DNA of 10,288 nt from Candidatus Cloacimonadota bacterium (GCA_028681035.1 JAQUJJ010000125.1:1-10288), one strand, 5' to 3'; numbered from the stretch's first letter, positions 1 to 8,300 are shown. The notes: a model not told the origin generated them from the sequence alone. Numbers and translations are program-made.

Positions 1-485
1 ACACTGCTATCTGTGGAGATGGACAGGTAACCCTTGGCGATACCATTCTAAAAGGCAAGGCAATCAAGATACGCAGGATATTCAATGGACAGGTGATAAT
101 TGGCTTTGCTGGTGCTACCGCCGATGCTTTCAGTCTGCTGGAGAAATTTGAAGAGAAGCTGAATGCAAATAAAGGGAATCTGCGCAAATCCGCTATTGAA
201 CTGGCAAAAGATTGGCGTCATGATAAAGTATTACGCAGACTGGAAGCCATGCTAGTTGCTGGTGATAAGGATAGCATCTTGCTAATCAGTGGTGTGGGTG
301 ATGTGTTGGAAGCTGATGATAACATTATTGCCATCGGTAGTGGGGGCAATTATGCCCTTGCAGCCGCACGCGCACTGGTATCCAAAACCAAGCTTTCTGC
401 CAAAGAAATAGTAAGCGAGGCTATTCAAATAGCTTCTGAGATATGTATTTACACAAATAACAATTACATAGTAGAGGAAATCTAA
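1..485 (+). CDS. hslV: ATP-dependent protease proteolytic subunit HslV (5' truncated)
   Basis: This is the peptidase subunit of the HslVU (ClpQY) protease, an N-terminal-threonine hydrolase of the proteasome beta family. It forms a double hexamer that degrades proteins unfolded by HslU in the cytosol. The window opens two bases into a codon, with the reading frame beginning at base 3, and 160 residues are visible up to TAA at 483-485. The visible part aligns from memory with E. coli HslV from about mature residue 12. It shows GDGQVTLG, then KGKAIKIRR whose last lysine before IRR matches catalytic Lys33. It continues with [36 protein letters not shown] and the C-terminal [13 protein letters not shown]. 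The catalytic Thr1 and about ten following residues lie upstream of the window. A GTG at 93 is internal and not the start. The gene directly abuts hslU, as is usual for this pair. Identification is firm; only the start is unseen. Confidence 0.97.
   Translation, partial: TAICGDGQVTLGDTILKGKAIKIRRIFNGQVIIGFAGATADAFSLLEKFEEKLNANKGNLRKSAIELAKDWRHDKVLRRLEAMLVAGDKDSILLISGVGDVLEADDNIIAIGSGGNYALAAARALVSKTKLSAKEIVSEAIQIASEICIYTNNNYIVEEI
473..478 (+). promoter_or_regulatory. Ribosome binding site for the TTG start of hslU
   Basis: AGAGGA lies seven bases before the TTG at 486, inside the last codons of hslV. It supports the unusual TTG start. The first in-frame ATG would fall at residue 47, after the conserved N-terminal LTPQRIVEELDKYIIGQ stretch, so it cannot be the real start. 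Confidence 0.75.
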
Positions 486-1850
486 TTGAACCATCTTGAA
501 AACCTGACTCCGCAACGCATCGTGGAGGAACTGGACAAATATATTATCGGGCAAAACCAAGCCAAGCGCAGTGTAGCAATAGCCTTACGAAACCGTTGGC
601 GCAGGCAGCAGATATCCGGGGACATGAAGGGCGAGATAATCCCCAATAACATTATTTTGATTGGTCCAACGGGTGTGGGCAAGACAGAGATAGCCAGACG
701 CATTTCCAAGCTTACTGGTGCTCCCTTCATTAAGGTGGAGGCATCTAAGTTCACGGAAGTTGGCTATGTGGGGCGAGACGTGGAATCCATGGTGCGCGAA
801 CTGATGAGCAATGCCATCAGCCAAGTGCGGGATAGAATGGTGGACGAAGTAAGCTCTGTTGCCCATGATGCTGCCGTGGAGATGGTGCTGGACATATTAC
901 TGCCACGGGGCAAGCGCACCAAGAAGAGCAGCTCTGCTGCTGATTCCCCCGAGGTTTTACGCTATCAGCGCAGCCGTGAGAAGATGCGTACTAAACTGCT
1001 TTCTGGCAGCTTGGACGAGAAAGAGATAGAGATAGAACCGGAGCATGATGGCTTTCCAACCTTTGAAATTATGCCCAACCCCAATATGGAAATGTTGGAC
1101 ATAGATTTCAGCGAAATGTTTTCCAGTTTAATGCCAGGGCGAGGGAACAACAGAAGGCTTACCTTAAGCGTGCCCAATGCTTTGAAACGTTTTACCGAAA
1201 GCGAAATTAACCGCATGATAAGCAAGGAAAAGCTTACCGAAACGGCAAAACAAAGCGTGGAAGAGAACGGAATAATCTTCATTGATGAGATAGATAAAAT
1301 AGCCACCACCGATAAGCATGGCGGCATTGATGTATCACGTAGCGGAGTTCAGAGAGACCTGTTGCCTATCATAGAGGGTTCTAATGTGCCTACCAAGCAT
1401 GGCATGATTGATACATCACACATCCTGTTTATTGCAGCAGGTGCCTTTCATACGGCAAAACCATCGGATTTAATTCCCGAATTGCAGGGCAGGTTTCCCA
1501 TTCGTGTGGAGTTGAACAGCCTCACACAGAGTGATTTCGAGCGCATTTTAACAGAGCCTGAGAATTCTCTTACCAAGCAGTATCGTGCTATATTCCGCAG
1601 TGAGGGTGTTGATCTCAAATTTGTCGCTGAGGCAGTAAAGGAAATAGCTCGTTTCGGAGCACTTGCCAATGAAAAGATGGAAGATATCGGCGCCAGAAGA
1701 TTGCACACCATTATGAATGCTTTGTTAGATGAATATCTGTTCGATATGCCTTCTAATGAATTGAAGAGCGTTAAGATTACCAAAAAGATGGTAACTGAAC
1801 GGCTTACACCAGTAATCGAGAGTGATGATCTGTCCCGTTTTATCCTGTAA
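486..1850 (+). CDS. hslU: ATP-dependent protease ATPase subunit HslU
   Basis: HslU (ClpY) is the AAA+ unfoldase ring that binds substrates, unfolds them with ATP and feeds them into HslV. The protein has 454 residues, close to the family norm (E. coli 443). It begins with the typical LTPQRIVEELDKYIIGQ segment. Walker A is GPTGVGKT at residues 60-67, the pore loop GYVG at 93-96, and Walker B FIDE at 265-268. The arginine-finger region GRFP is at 335-338 and sensor 2 GARR at 402-405. Residues about 110-240, between pore loop and Walker B, form the family's I-domain and are rich in charge. The C-terminus DLSRFIL matches the tail that docks into HslV, so the pair looks functional. The start is TTG, immediately after the hslV stop with no spacer and a good Shine-Dalgarno at 473-478. 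No residue expected for activity seems to be missing. Confidence 0.98.
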   Translation: MNHLENLTPQRIVEELDKYIIGQNQAKRSVAIALRNRWRRQQISGDMKGEIIPNNIILIGPTGVGKTEIARRISKLTGAPFIKVEASKFTEVGYVGRDVESMVRELMSNAISQVRDRMVDEVSSVAHDAAVEMVLDILLPRGKRTKKSSSAADSPEVLRYQRSREKMRTKLLSGSLDEKEIEIEPEHDGFPTFEIMPNPNMEMLDIDFSEMFSSLMPGRGNNRRLTLSVPNALKRFTESEINRMISKEKLTETAKQSVEENGIIFIDEIDKIATTDKHGGIDVSRSGVQRDLLPIIEGSNVPTKHGMIDTSHILFIAAGAFHTAKPSDLIPELQGRFPIRVELNSLTQSDFERILTEPENSLTKQYRAIFRSEGVDLKFVAEAVKEIARFGALANEKMEDIGARRLHTIMNALLDEYLFDMPSNELKSVKITKKMVTERLTPVIESDDLSRFIL

Positions 1851-1852
1851 CC

Positions 1853-3160
1853 ATGATCTCTAAACTAAAGAGTCTTTTCGTTTCGCTTACCATACGCAAT
1901 TACCGTATTTTCTTTATGGGGCAGGGTGTGTCTTTAATCGGCACATGGATACAGCGGACAACGATGGGCTGGTTTGTTTATCGGCTTACGGGTTCCGCCT
2001 TTTTGCTGGGTTTGGTGAGCTTTCTTTCCATGATTCCATCTGTGTTCATCAGTCCTTTTGCCGGTGCTTGGGCAGATAGATGGAACAGGCATCACACGAT
2101 GATTTTAACCCAAATTGCGTTTTTGGTGCAGACTTCTGTTTTAGCAATACTGGTACTTACGGGGGTAATCAACAAAAACGTGCAATACCCCATCCTAATC
2201 TTAGCAGCAATCCAGGGCATTATTGATGCTATTGATGCTCCTATTCGGCAGAACTTTGTGATAGACCTTGTTGCCAAGCGCAGCATGCTACCCAATGCCA
2301 TTGCTACGAATTCTGCTATGTTTAACGGTGCACGTTTGATTGGTCCTGCCGTGGGCGGCTTTCTTATCATTTTGTTTAGCGAAGGGGTATGTTTCGCCAT
2401 CAATGCCATTTCCTATATTCCGGTTATTATCTCCCTGTTTTTCATAAAGATAGATTATCCTGCTGTTGCTCGCTCCAAAGAATCCACTATCAAGAAGATT
2501 GTAGCGGGATGGAAGTATTCTTGGCATAGTTTCCCGATTCGCTTTCTGATAGCCAACTTGGCGGTTTTTACTCTGTTTGGCATGTCCTACGCCACGCTTA
2601 TGCCCATTTTTGCCAAGGATATCCTTAATGGTAATTCCAGCACACAGGGCTTGTTAATGTCCACTGCTGGCATAGGCGCACTTACAGGTTCGATGATTCT
2701 GGCATCACTAAAAAACATCCGTGGGATGTCTCTGCGCCTTATCATAACCGGCATGGGTTTCAGTGTAGCATTAATCTTCTTTGCTTTTTCTGGTGCTCTA
2801 TGGCTAAGCATGTTTCTAATGCTTTTCATTGGTTTTACCATGATGATGACCATGGCAACCACAAACACACTTATCCAAAGCACGGTATCAGACACAATGC
2901 GTGGAAGAGTCATCAGCCTATACACCATGTCCTTCGCCAGCATGTCTCCCTTTGGCAGCTTGTTAGCTGGCAGCTTATCCAGCAGAATAGGGGCGCGCTA
3001 CACTTTGCTCATCAGTGCATCAATATGTTTCATTTGGTCGCTATACGGCTTGAAGTTAGTACCTCAGTTTTCGCGGGGTATCATGCGCATGCTGGTGCTT
3101 AGCAAAAACACTGATGTTTACCGTGTCGATAAATACACACCGGAGCTTAGAGTCCGATGA
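1853..3160 (+). CDS. Major facilitator superfamily transporter, EntS/MFS_3-like exporter
   Basis: This is a 435-residue inner-membrane protein with the hydrophobic pattern of a 10-12 helix MFS carrier. The MFS motif A in the loop between helices 2 and 3 is visible as GAWADRWNR at residues 71-79. The opening (LTIRNYRIFFMGQGVSLIGTW) and the segment DAPIRQNFVIDLV are typical of the EntS/MFS_3 group, which exports siderophores, drugs or other small molecules by proton exchange. The substrate cannot be read from the sequence. A basic tail of about 30 residues after the last helix (SRGIMRMLVLSKN onward) is likely cytoplasmic. The ATG lies only two bases after the hslU stop and has no clear Shine-Dalgarno, so translation is probably coupled to hslU. 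Its stop overlaps the next start as ATGA (3157-3160). The MFS assignment is strong; the subfamily is an inference from remembered sequence patterns. Confidence 0.9.
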   Translation: MISKLKSLFVSLTIRNYRIFFMGQGVSLIGTWIQRTTMGWFVYRLTGSAFLLGLVSFLSMIPSVFISPFAGAWADRWNRHHTMILTQIAFLVQTSVLAILVLTGVINKNVQYPILILAAIQGIIDAIDAPIRQNFVIDLVAKRSMLPNAIATNSAMFNGARLIGPAVGGFLIILFSEGVCFAINAISYIPVIISLFFIKIDYPAVARSKESTIKKIVAGWKYSWHSFPIRFLIANLAVFTLFGMSYATLMPIFAKDILNGNSSTQGLLMSTAGIGALTGSMILASLKNIRGMSLRLIITGMGFSVALIFFAFSGALWLSMFLMLFIGFTMMMTMATTNTLIQSTVSDTMRGRVISLYTMSFASMSPFGSLLAGSLSSRIGARYTLLISASICFIWSLYGLKLVPQFSRGIMRMLVLSKNTDVYRVDKYTPELRVR

Positions 3161-3846
3161 AACTGTTCTATCATCTTGGCAAGCGAGAGCCAGACTACCG
3201 CAGCTTGATGAAACAGCAAGCAGATTTCCCGCTGCAAGGCAGAATCATACCCGTTTCCAGGCTGGTGATTGCCGATCAGACCCATTCCAATCTCGTTCAT
3301 TTATGTAGCGAAGCGGATTGTGGAGCGGGGCTGGGCAGCAAGCCACAGATTCCTATAGTCGATGGCTTTATCACCAATATCCCCAATCAGTTTTTGCTCA
3401 TCCGCACGGCTGATTGCACGCCAATTATTCTTATGGACAGCAAACGCATGGTAGTCTCGGCTTTGCACAGTGGACGCGAAGGGACAAGGAAGAACATTGT
3501 CGGTAATGCAGTAAGGCTGATGCAAGCGCAGTATGGCAGCAATCCCAGTGATATTTGTGTCTTTATCGGCGCAGGTATCTGCCATCAACATTACGAAGTT
3601 AGTGACGAAATATACAGTGAGTATAACCACAGTCTTTTGAATATGGGTTTAAATCCCGCAACGGATTTACCGCGCCATATAGATATCCGTAAGGGCATCT
3701 TTCAACAGCTTATCCAAGCTGGAATTCCTTTCAAAAACATTGATAATATCCATGACTGCACCTTTGAAAGCACGGAATACCATTCTTTTCGTCGAGAAGG
3801 CAGCCACAACCGTCAAATAAACCTGGTGGGAATCGTTTATGAATAA
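3157..3846 (+). CDS. pgeF: PgeF/YfiH family (laccase-domain) protein: purine nucleoside or peptidoglycan-precursor editing enzyme
   Basis: This is a 229-residue protein of the Cu-oxidase_4 / DUF152 family (YfiH, PgeF, LACC1), of roughly usual length. Family members carry a metal site of two histidines and a cysteine. Here the candidates are His43 in ADQTHSNLV, Cys87 in RTADCTPIIL and His104 in ALHSGREGT. Other hallmarks are VDGFITN at 68-74, GAGICHQHYEV, and the C-terminal SFRREGSHNRQINLVGI. Family members have been reported to act on purine nucleosides, and E. coli PgeF removes wrongly incorporated serine from peptidoglycan precursors; which applies here is unknown. Older 'polyphenol oxidase' labels should be treated with caution. 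The usual HAGWRG around the second histidine is replaced by HSGREG. The start overlaps the transporter stop by four bases (ATGA), and the end overlaps the next gene by eight. No signal peptide is present, so it is cytoplasmic. Confidence 0.9.
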   Translation: MKLFYHLGKREPDYRSLMKQQADFPLQGRIIPVSRLVIADQTHSNLVHLCSEADCGAGLGSKPQIPIVDGFITNIPNQFLLIRTADCTPIILMDSKRMVVSALHSGREGTRKNIVGNAVRLMQAQYGSNPSDICVFIGAGICHQHYEVSDEIYSEYNHSLLNMGLNPATDLPRHIDIRKGIFQQLIQAGIPFKNIDNIHDCTFESTEYHSFRREGSHNRQINLVGIVYE

Positions 3847-5131
3847 AGTTATCACCAACAAAGCCGGAAACCTAGTGCTGGAGCTTAGGCAGGATACCAT
3901 GTCTGCCTGGCTAACCATCAAGAACAATGGGAAGCTTATTGACGAGGGCGACATCCTTGCCCTTATTGAAGAAGCAGGTATTAAAACAGGTTTTGAAGAG
4001 GCAATTCGCCATATTCGGGAGAACTCTCTGGAAAAGGATTTCGATGTTCCTTTTCCCATAGCTATCTGCAACTTGAAGGAGAGTACTTGTACTTTGCGTT
4101 ATCAATTCAATCCAGATTTGCAGATTAACTTTAACGCGGGCATCAATTTCACAGATTTGGAACGCATCAGCTATGTGCAAGCAGGAGCTGTTGTTGCAGA
4201 TTACTCCAGCAATCTCTTCGAGCAGGGCGGGAGTATTTACGACATTTTTGGCGAGCTTATCAACCCCGGCTCCATCGATGAAGAACAAGCAGCAAGCCTG
4301 TGCGGCAACAATGTCAGCTTCGATAAAGCCAATCGCGAGTTTATCACCGCCAAAATGGGCTATCCCTATTTGGATGATCTCGGCAGAATATGTGTGTTGG
4401 ATACGCTTGTTTTAAGCGGTGAAGATATCCCCAATGAAGCACAAATCCGCACTCCCCTCGATGTAATTATCAAGGGAGGGTTAACCTGCGTTAATCTAGT
4501 ATGTGGTGGCAATTTACACATCGATGGTGAGCTGCATGCATCCAGTGTTTATGTAAAGGGTGATTTTTGCATAGATGGTGACATTCTCGCCTGTACAGTA
4601 GGTGGTGTGAAAGTTATGGGCAACCTAAACTGCCAGAGCATCCGTGATTCTTTGGTGCTTTGCCGTCAACAGCTTAACTTCAGCGGATGTATCGATAATT
4701 GCACAGTGGCGTGTGATGGCGATATTCTTGGAAACTATGAAAATAGTGAGATTCAGGGAGGCTCTATCCAAGCGGGAGGTTCAATATCTATAGCCAACTT
4801 AGGCGGTTCGGATACTGCCCTTACGGAACTGGAAATAGCCATAAGCCCCTTTTACCGGGCAATTCTAATGCAAATGACCCGTGAACTTATACACTATAAA
4901 GAAGATAGCGAAACCAACGCAGAAGCTATTGCAGAGCTACAGATACAGATAAAAAAAGCTGAATCCGATTTGGATGAGCAGCTCAACGCTTTTTTGCGCC
5001 GTCCTATAGAAGACAAAAAGAGTGTTATTGTCCACAGAGACGTGCGTCCACCCCTTTCAATTAGGGTGCTGAAACACTCTTACGAGATAAAAAGTCCTCA
5101 ACAAGGACTGGAAATTATAGAAAAGGAATAA
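3839..5131 (+). CDS. FapA/DUF342 family protein with a cysteine-rich beta-helix
   Basis: This 430-residue protein has the layout of the DUF342/FapA family, related in its repeat region to polymer-forming bactofilins. An N-terminal domain (about 1-110) is followed by the family signature VQAGAVVADYSSN-QGGSIYDIFGE at about 113-140, where the family shows a 'pG..la...p...G..G.dvfG' pattern. Residues about 205-320 are a right-handed beta-helix of short repeats such as GGNLHIDGEL, KGDFCIDGDI and QAGGSISIANLG. Residues about 335-390 (ELIHYKEDSETNAEAIAELQIQIKKAESDLDEQLN) look like a coiled coil, and a short beta-rich tail follows. There is no signal peptide or membrane segment, so it is probably a cytoplasmic scaffold; its process is unknown. 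Nine cysteines fall in 76 residues (217-292), which is unusual. It starts within the end of pgeF (overlap 3839-3846) with GTGGGA seven bases upstream, and ends the first gene cluster. Confidence 0.85.
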   Translation: MNKVITNKAGNLVLELRQDTMSAWLTIKNNGKLIDEGDILALIEEAGIKTGFEEAIRHIRENSLEKDFDVPFPIAICNLKESTCTLRYQFNPDLQINFNAGINFTDLERISYVQAGAVVADYSSNLFEQGGSIYDIFGELINPGSIDEEQAASLCGNNVSFDKANREFITAKMGYPYLDDLGRICVLDTLVLSGEDIPNEAQIRTPLDVIIKGGLTCVNLVCGGNLHIDGELHASSVYVKGDFCIDGDILACTVGGVKVMGNLNCQSIRDSLVLCRQQLNFSGCIDNCTVACDGDILGNYENSEIQGGSIQAGGSISIANLGGSDTALTELEIAISPFYRAILMQMTRELIHYKEDSETNAEAIAELQIQIKKAESDLDEQLNAFLRRPIEDKKSVIVHRDVRPPLSIRVLKHSYEIKSPQQGLEIIEKE

Positions 5132-5167
5132 TTATGGCATTCCAGAGCCAAGACCTTCCTTTTTTTT
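5121..5167 (+). terminator. Possible weak terminator after the hslVU cluster
   Basis: A run of eight T (5160-5167) lies about 30 bases after the stop of the FapA-like gene. AAAAGGAA at 5121-5128, overlapping that stop, is a perfect complement of TTCCTTTT at 5156-5163. The 27-base loop between them contains a small nested TGGC/GCCA pairing. The stem is A-T rich and the loop long, so this is only a candidate rho-independent terminator. Its position at the end of a run of coupled genes makes it plausible. Confidence 0.3.
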
Positions 5168-5250
5168 ATAGGTTATTTTTGCTTACATGCTGCCTACTTG
5201 CTTGCCGAAAGGGGGCTGATCGGGATCCGATCGGGATCTCATCGGGATGA
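5134..5250 (+). CDS. Possible 38-residue ORF, lipoprotein-signal-like, unproven
   Basis: An ATG at 5134 follows AAGGA (5123-5127) by six bases and opens a 38-codon frame ending in TGA at 5248. The product begins MAFQSQDLPFFYRLFLLTC and continues CLLACRKG, a short hydrophobic stretch ending in a lipobox-like LLAC. The final third is encoded by the GATCGGG repeat cluster. Against its being a gene: the apparent ribosome site lies within the end of the preceding gene, the hydrophobic stretch has only one positive charge before it, and the 11-base repeat period is not a multiple of three. The ORF also overlaps the candidate terminator. I recognise no family. It is most likely chance, but it is recorded because it is the only coding potential in this gap. 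Confidence 0.15.
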   Translation: MAFQSQDLPFFYRLFLLTCCLLACRKGADRDPIGISSG

Positions 5251-5260
5251 AACCCGATCA
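5217..5260. repeat. GATC-rich repeat cluster: three direct copies plus one inverted arm
   Basis: Three copies of an 11-base-spaced unit begin at 5218 (GATCGGGATCC), 5229 (GATCGGGATCT) and 5240 (CATCGGGATGA). They are followed by CCCGATCA at 5253-5260. That last arm is an exact complement of TGATCGGG at 5217-5224 (8 bp). It can also pair with ATCGGG at 5241-5246, giving a 6-bp stem and 6-base loop. The first and second copies form their own hairpin, GATCGG (5218-5223) with CCGATC (5227-5232), so alternative folds compete. There are five GATC sites in 42 bases. No T-run follows, so it is not an ordinary terminator. It may be a REP-like dispersed element or an mRNA-stabilising structure ahead of the tricorn gene. 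The repeat itself is directly visible; its role is unknown. Confidence 0.75.
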
Positions 5261-5354
5261 ACGCCTGTTCAGTACGCTATTGGAACCGATTCGGATAAGC
5301 AAGAGCAGGGCAGACAAATTGAGAGTACATAAATGATAAATTTAGCTAATAGAT

Positions 5355-5358
5355 GGAG
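5355..5358 (+). promoter_or_regulatory. Ribosome binding site of the tricorn-like protease
   Basis: GGAG lies seven bases before the ATG at 5366. It fixes the start directly in front of a typical signal peptide (MKKNLMM, then a hydrophobic core). Confidence 0.7.
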
Positions 5359-5365
5359 ATAGAAC

Positions 5366-8300
5366 ATGAAGAAGAACCTTATGATGACTCTGTTGGTGCT
5401 TTTTGGGATAGCAGGTTTGTTTGCTGTAGAGCCTGCTTTCGTTAATAACCCAGCAATTTCCCCGGATGGAACCCAAATCTGTTTTTGTTATGATACCGAT
5501 CTGTGGATAGTGCCTTTTAAGGGCGGTGTACCAAGACGATTAACCAAAACAGCTAGCGATGAATGGAACCCGCAGTGGAGTCCCGATGGCAGCATGATTG
5601 CCTTTTCATCCAACCGAGAAGGAACTAGTTATGTTTACATTATCCCCGCCGAAGGTGGAGAAGCAAGGGTGGTAGCTCGCGAAAGTATGGGCGTGTCCGA
5701 TTGGTTTAACGATTCTAAAAATCTATTGTGCACCAAGTATAGCCTGCGATGGGGCAGATCCTTTTATAAAGTCCCAATTGATGGCTCCAGACCGGAGATG
5801 ATAGCCGAAATTGGTAATAGTTACGCAACTCTATCCTCTGATAATTCCCAGATTGTCTTTCAGCAAGACGGTTATCCGGATCGTGAGGCATATCGTGGCT
5901 CTGCCAATGGGGAATTGTGGTTGCTTGATATCGCCTCCAAGAAATATACAAATCTTACCAATACAGACTACTCCGAGCTTTACCCGCGTTACTCTCACTA
6001 TAGTAACTCGCTATTCTATTGCGGAGCTAAGGACGAACAACTGCAACTGATGAGAGTGGACAAAATGAACTTCAAAAAACCTATCATGCTATCCAAATTA
6101 GATAAGTTCAGTGCCAGGGATATCACCATTGCAAGGGCTAATGACCGCGTTGTGTTCACCGTTTTCGATGCGCTTTATACTTTTGACCCCACCAAAATGG
6201 GTGGCAGTTTAGTGAACAAACTAAAGATTGATCTGGCTTCCGACGACTGGCAGGATACGGTTGTACGCAGCAAAATGAAGAACGAATTTGATGAGTATGC
6301 CGTTTCTCCCGATGAGATGCTGGTGGGCTTCAATTATATGTATGATAGCTTCCTGATGCCCCGCAAAGGTGGCGAAACAAAGCAGTTTACTTTTGATCAC
6401 TCTGCCGCCAACAATTTGCAGTTCCTGGATAAGCGCACGCTAATAATAAGCAAATTGGATAAGGGTATAAACAAACTGTTCAGCGTTAGTGTGGATTCTC
6501 TGCAAACAACTGTAAAACAAGTGGAATGGTTCGGTGCTGATAGCCTGAATGTGGACGAGATTTATATGAACAAGGAAGGCAGATGGGTTCTTCAGTATGC
6601 AGATTATGAACGAAGCAATAAGATTGCTGTAGCAGATTCTGGTTTTGTGAATATACGTCCGATAAATACTCCTTGGGCGGTAACTACTTTTCTTTCTATA
6701 AACAAAGCAGGTACTTATGCTGTTTATGGCACTATCCGAGATGAGGACTATGTTCGGGAATTGTATTTGTTAGACATGATAACGGGCGAAAACCGCAGGC
6801 TGCTTGCCGATGATACGTGGATTGGCAACTTAAACTGGACAGCAGACAACAAATCTATCCTCTTAAGCCGCAATAGATCCATATACCGTCTGGACTTGGT
6901 GCCACGAGACGACTTTGAATACGAAAAAGATAACTGGAAAGAAGTGTTTGCTCCAGAAGAAGAAAAGCCAGACACCACAAAAGCAGAGATAAAGGAAGAA
7001 GATACGGAAGACTTATCTCTGGATATAGTGGCAGAGGAAGTAGATAAGGTAGAAGAAGTGAAACCTGAACCAACACCTGAGAAGCTTGATATCGTGTGGG
7101 AAGGTTTGGATAAACGCTATTACTCAGTAATTCCTACATCAACAGCCTACCTGTATGTTATCTCCGTAATAGACGATAGCACGTTTTACTACATAGAGCA
7201 TAATAGCAGCAGTGATAAAAATAGTAGCCTCAAAAAAGCTAATATCTATGGAGAGAACATCAAAGAAGAGTTTAGTTTTGGGAAAGATGCCGGTTCATAT
7301 AAACTAGTGGGCAAGAATTTATACTATCTGGATGGCAGCAAACTGAAGTCCTATAATGTGTCCTCATCTGCCCGCAAGGAAGTTGTGGGAGAGCTGGATT
7401 ACCAATACGATAAAGCAGTTTTAAACAGCAGAGTATTCGAACAAGCCTGGGGTGCCTTTGGCGAAAACTTCTACGACCCCGATATGCACGGAAAGAACTG
7501 GAATAAACAATATGAGCTATACCGTCCCTATGTGGATAAAGCACGCTCCATTGATGATGTCGCTACTATTATGGACGAAATGATTGGAGATGTTAATGCC
7601 TCGCATACCGGCTTTTATCCAAGGCAGGATGAGCCTAGGTTCTACAATCCCATTGCATATATCGGTGCAGAGTGGGATTATCAAAACCTTATGCCCGAAG
7701 GGATTATGCTTAACCGAGTGTACCCTACTTCCCGTCTGGCTTCCGTGTACAAAATGAAAGGCGGAGAACTGATTACCCATATTGACGGGCTTAAAGTAAC
7801 TCGGCAAACGCCGATAGATTCGCTGCTTGCCGGGAAAATTGGCAAAAAGATTAGCCTTCGCTATATGAAAGATGGAGTTTCTCAAGAAGCGGTTATCAGC
7901 GGGCTAAATTACAGTCAGGCACGAGAACAGTGGTACATATATCGAACAGAACAAAGCAAGGCTTTGGTAAATAAACTGTCCGATGGCAAGCTTGGCTACA
8001 TACATATTCAGGCTATGGGTGGCAGCGATTGGGACAAGTTTTATGCAGAACTGTTCCGTGAAAATTCCGATAAGGATGCTTTGGTTATTGATGTGCGCGG
8101 AAACTATGGGGGGCATATTCACGACCAGATTATCTCGCTGCTGCAAAAGAAACGCTATGCCTATTCCACCAGCAGAAACCTAAGCCGCACTCCAAGAGCA
8201 GAACCGCGCCGCGCCTGGGATAAACCTACTATCGTGCTGGTGAATGAAGATTCATTCAGCGATGGCGAGATATTCCCCACGGTGTATCAAGAACTGAAAC

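Larger units (their letters stand above)
5132..5365. other. Intergenic gap between the two gene clusters
   Basis: This is the only sizeable gene-free interval. After the T-run and repeat cluster, bases 5261-5354 hold no gene and no strong promoter. A loose candidate is TTGAGA at 5319-5324 with an AT-rich stretch at 5328-5352, but no convincing -10 element is seen at the right distance. The gap before the tricorn gene contrasts with zero or near-zero spacing everywhere else, so a promoter for the second cluster probably lies here. Confidence 0.5.

Noticed and set aside
965..1327. A 120-codon open frame on the minus strand
   Set aside because: It lies opposite the I-domain of hslU, has no recognisable motif, and the + strand gene is certain. 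It is a shadow frame.
2800..3102. A 100-codon + strand frame inside the transporter
   Set aside because: It is out of frame with the MFS gene, and its composition (many His and Trp) is typical of a frame-shifted read of membrane-protein sequence.
3157..3846. Reading the laccase-domain protein as a true multicopper oxidase
   Set aside because: It lacks the multi-domain cupredoxin copper motifs. The pattern is that of the YfiH/PgeF family, for which nucleoside or precursor-editing activity is better supported.
3667..4071. A 134-codon minus-strand open frame spanning the pgeF/FapA junction
   Set aside because: It covers two well-supported + strand genes and has no family pattern. Its length is explained by codon composition on the opposite strand.
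5217..5260. CRISPR array or ordinary rho-independent terminator
   Set aside because: The repeat units are only 11 bases apart with no spacers, which rules out CRISPR. No T-run follows the hairpins, so it is not a standard terminator.
5319..5350. A sigma-70-like promoter with TTGAGA
   Set aside because: No convincing -10 hexamer occurs at 16-18 bases, so it is mentioned only within the intergenic entry and not called as a promoter.
7517..7885. A 122-codon minus-strand open frame
   Set aside because: It falls within the C1 and PDZ coding part of the tricorn-like protease, including the catalytic Ser-His, and shows no gene-like features.
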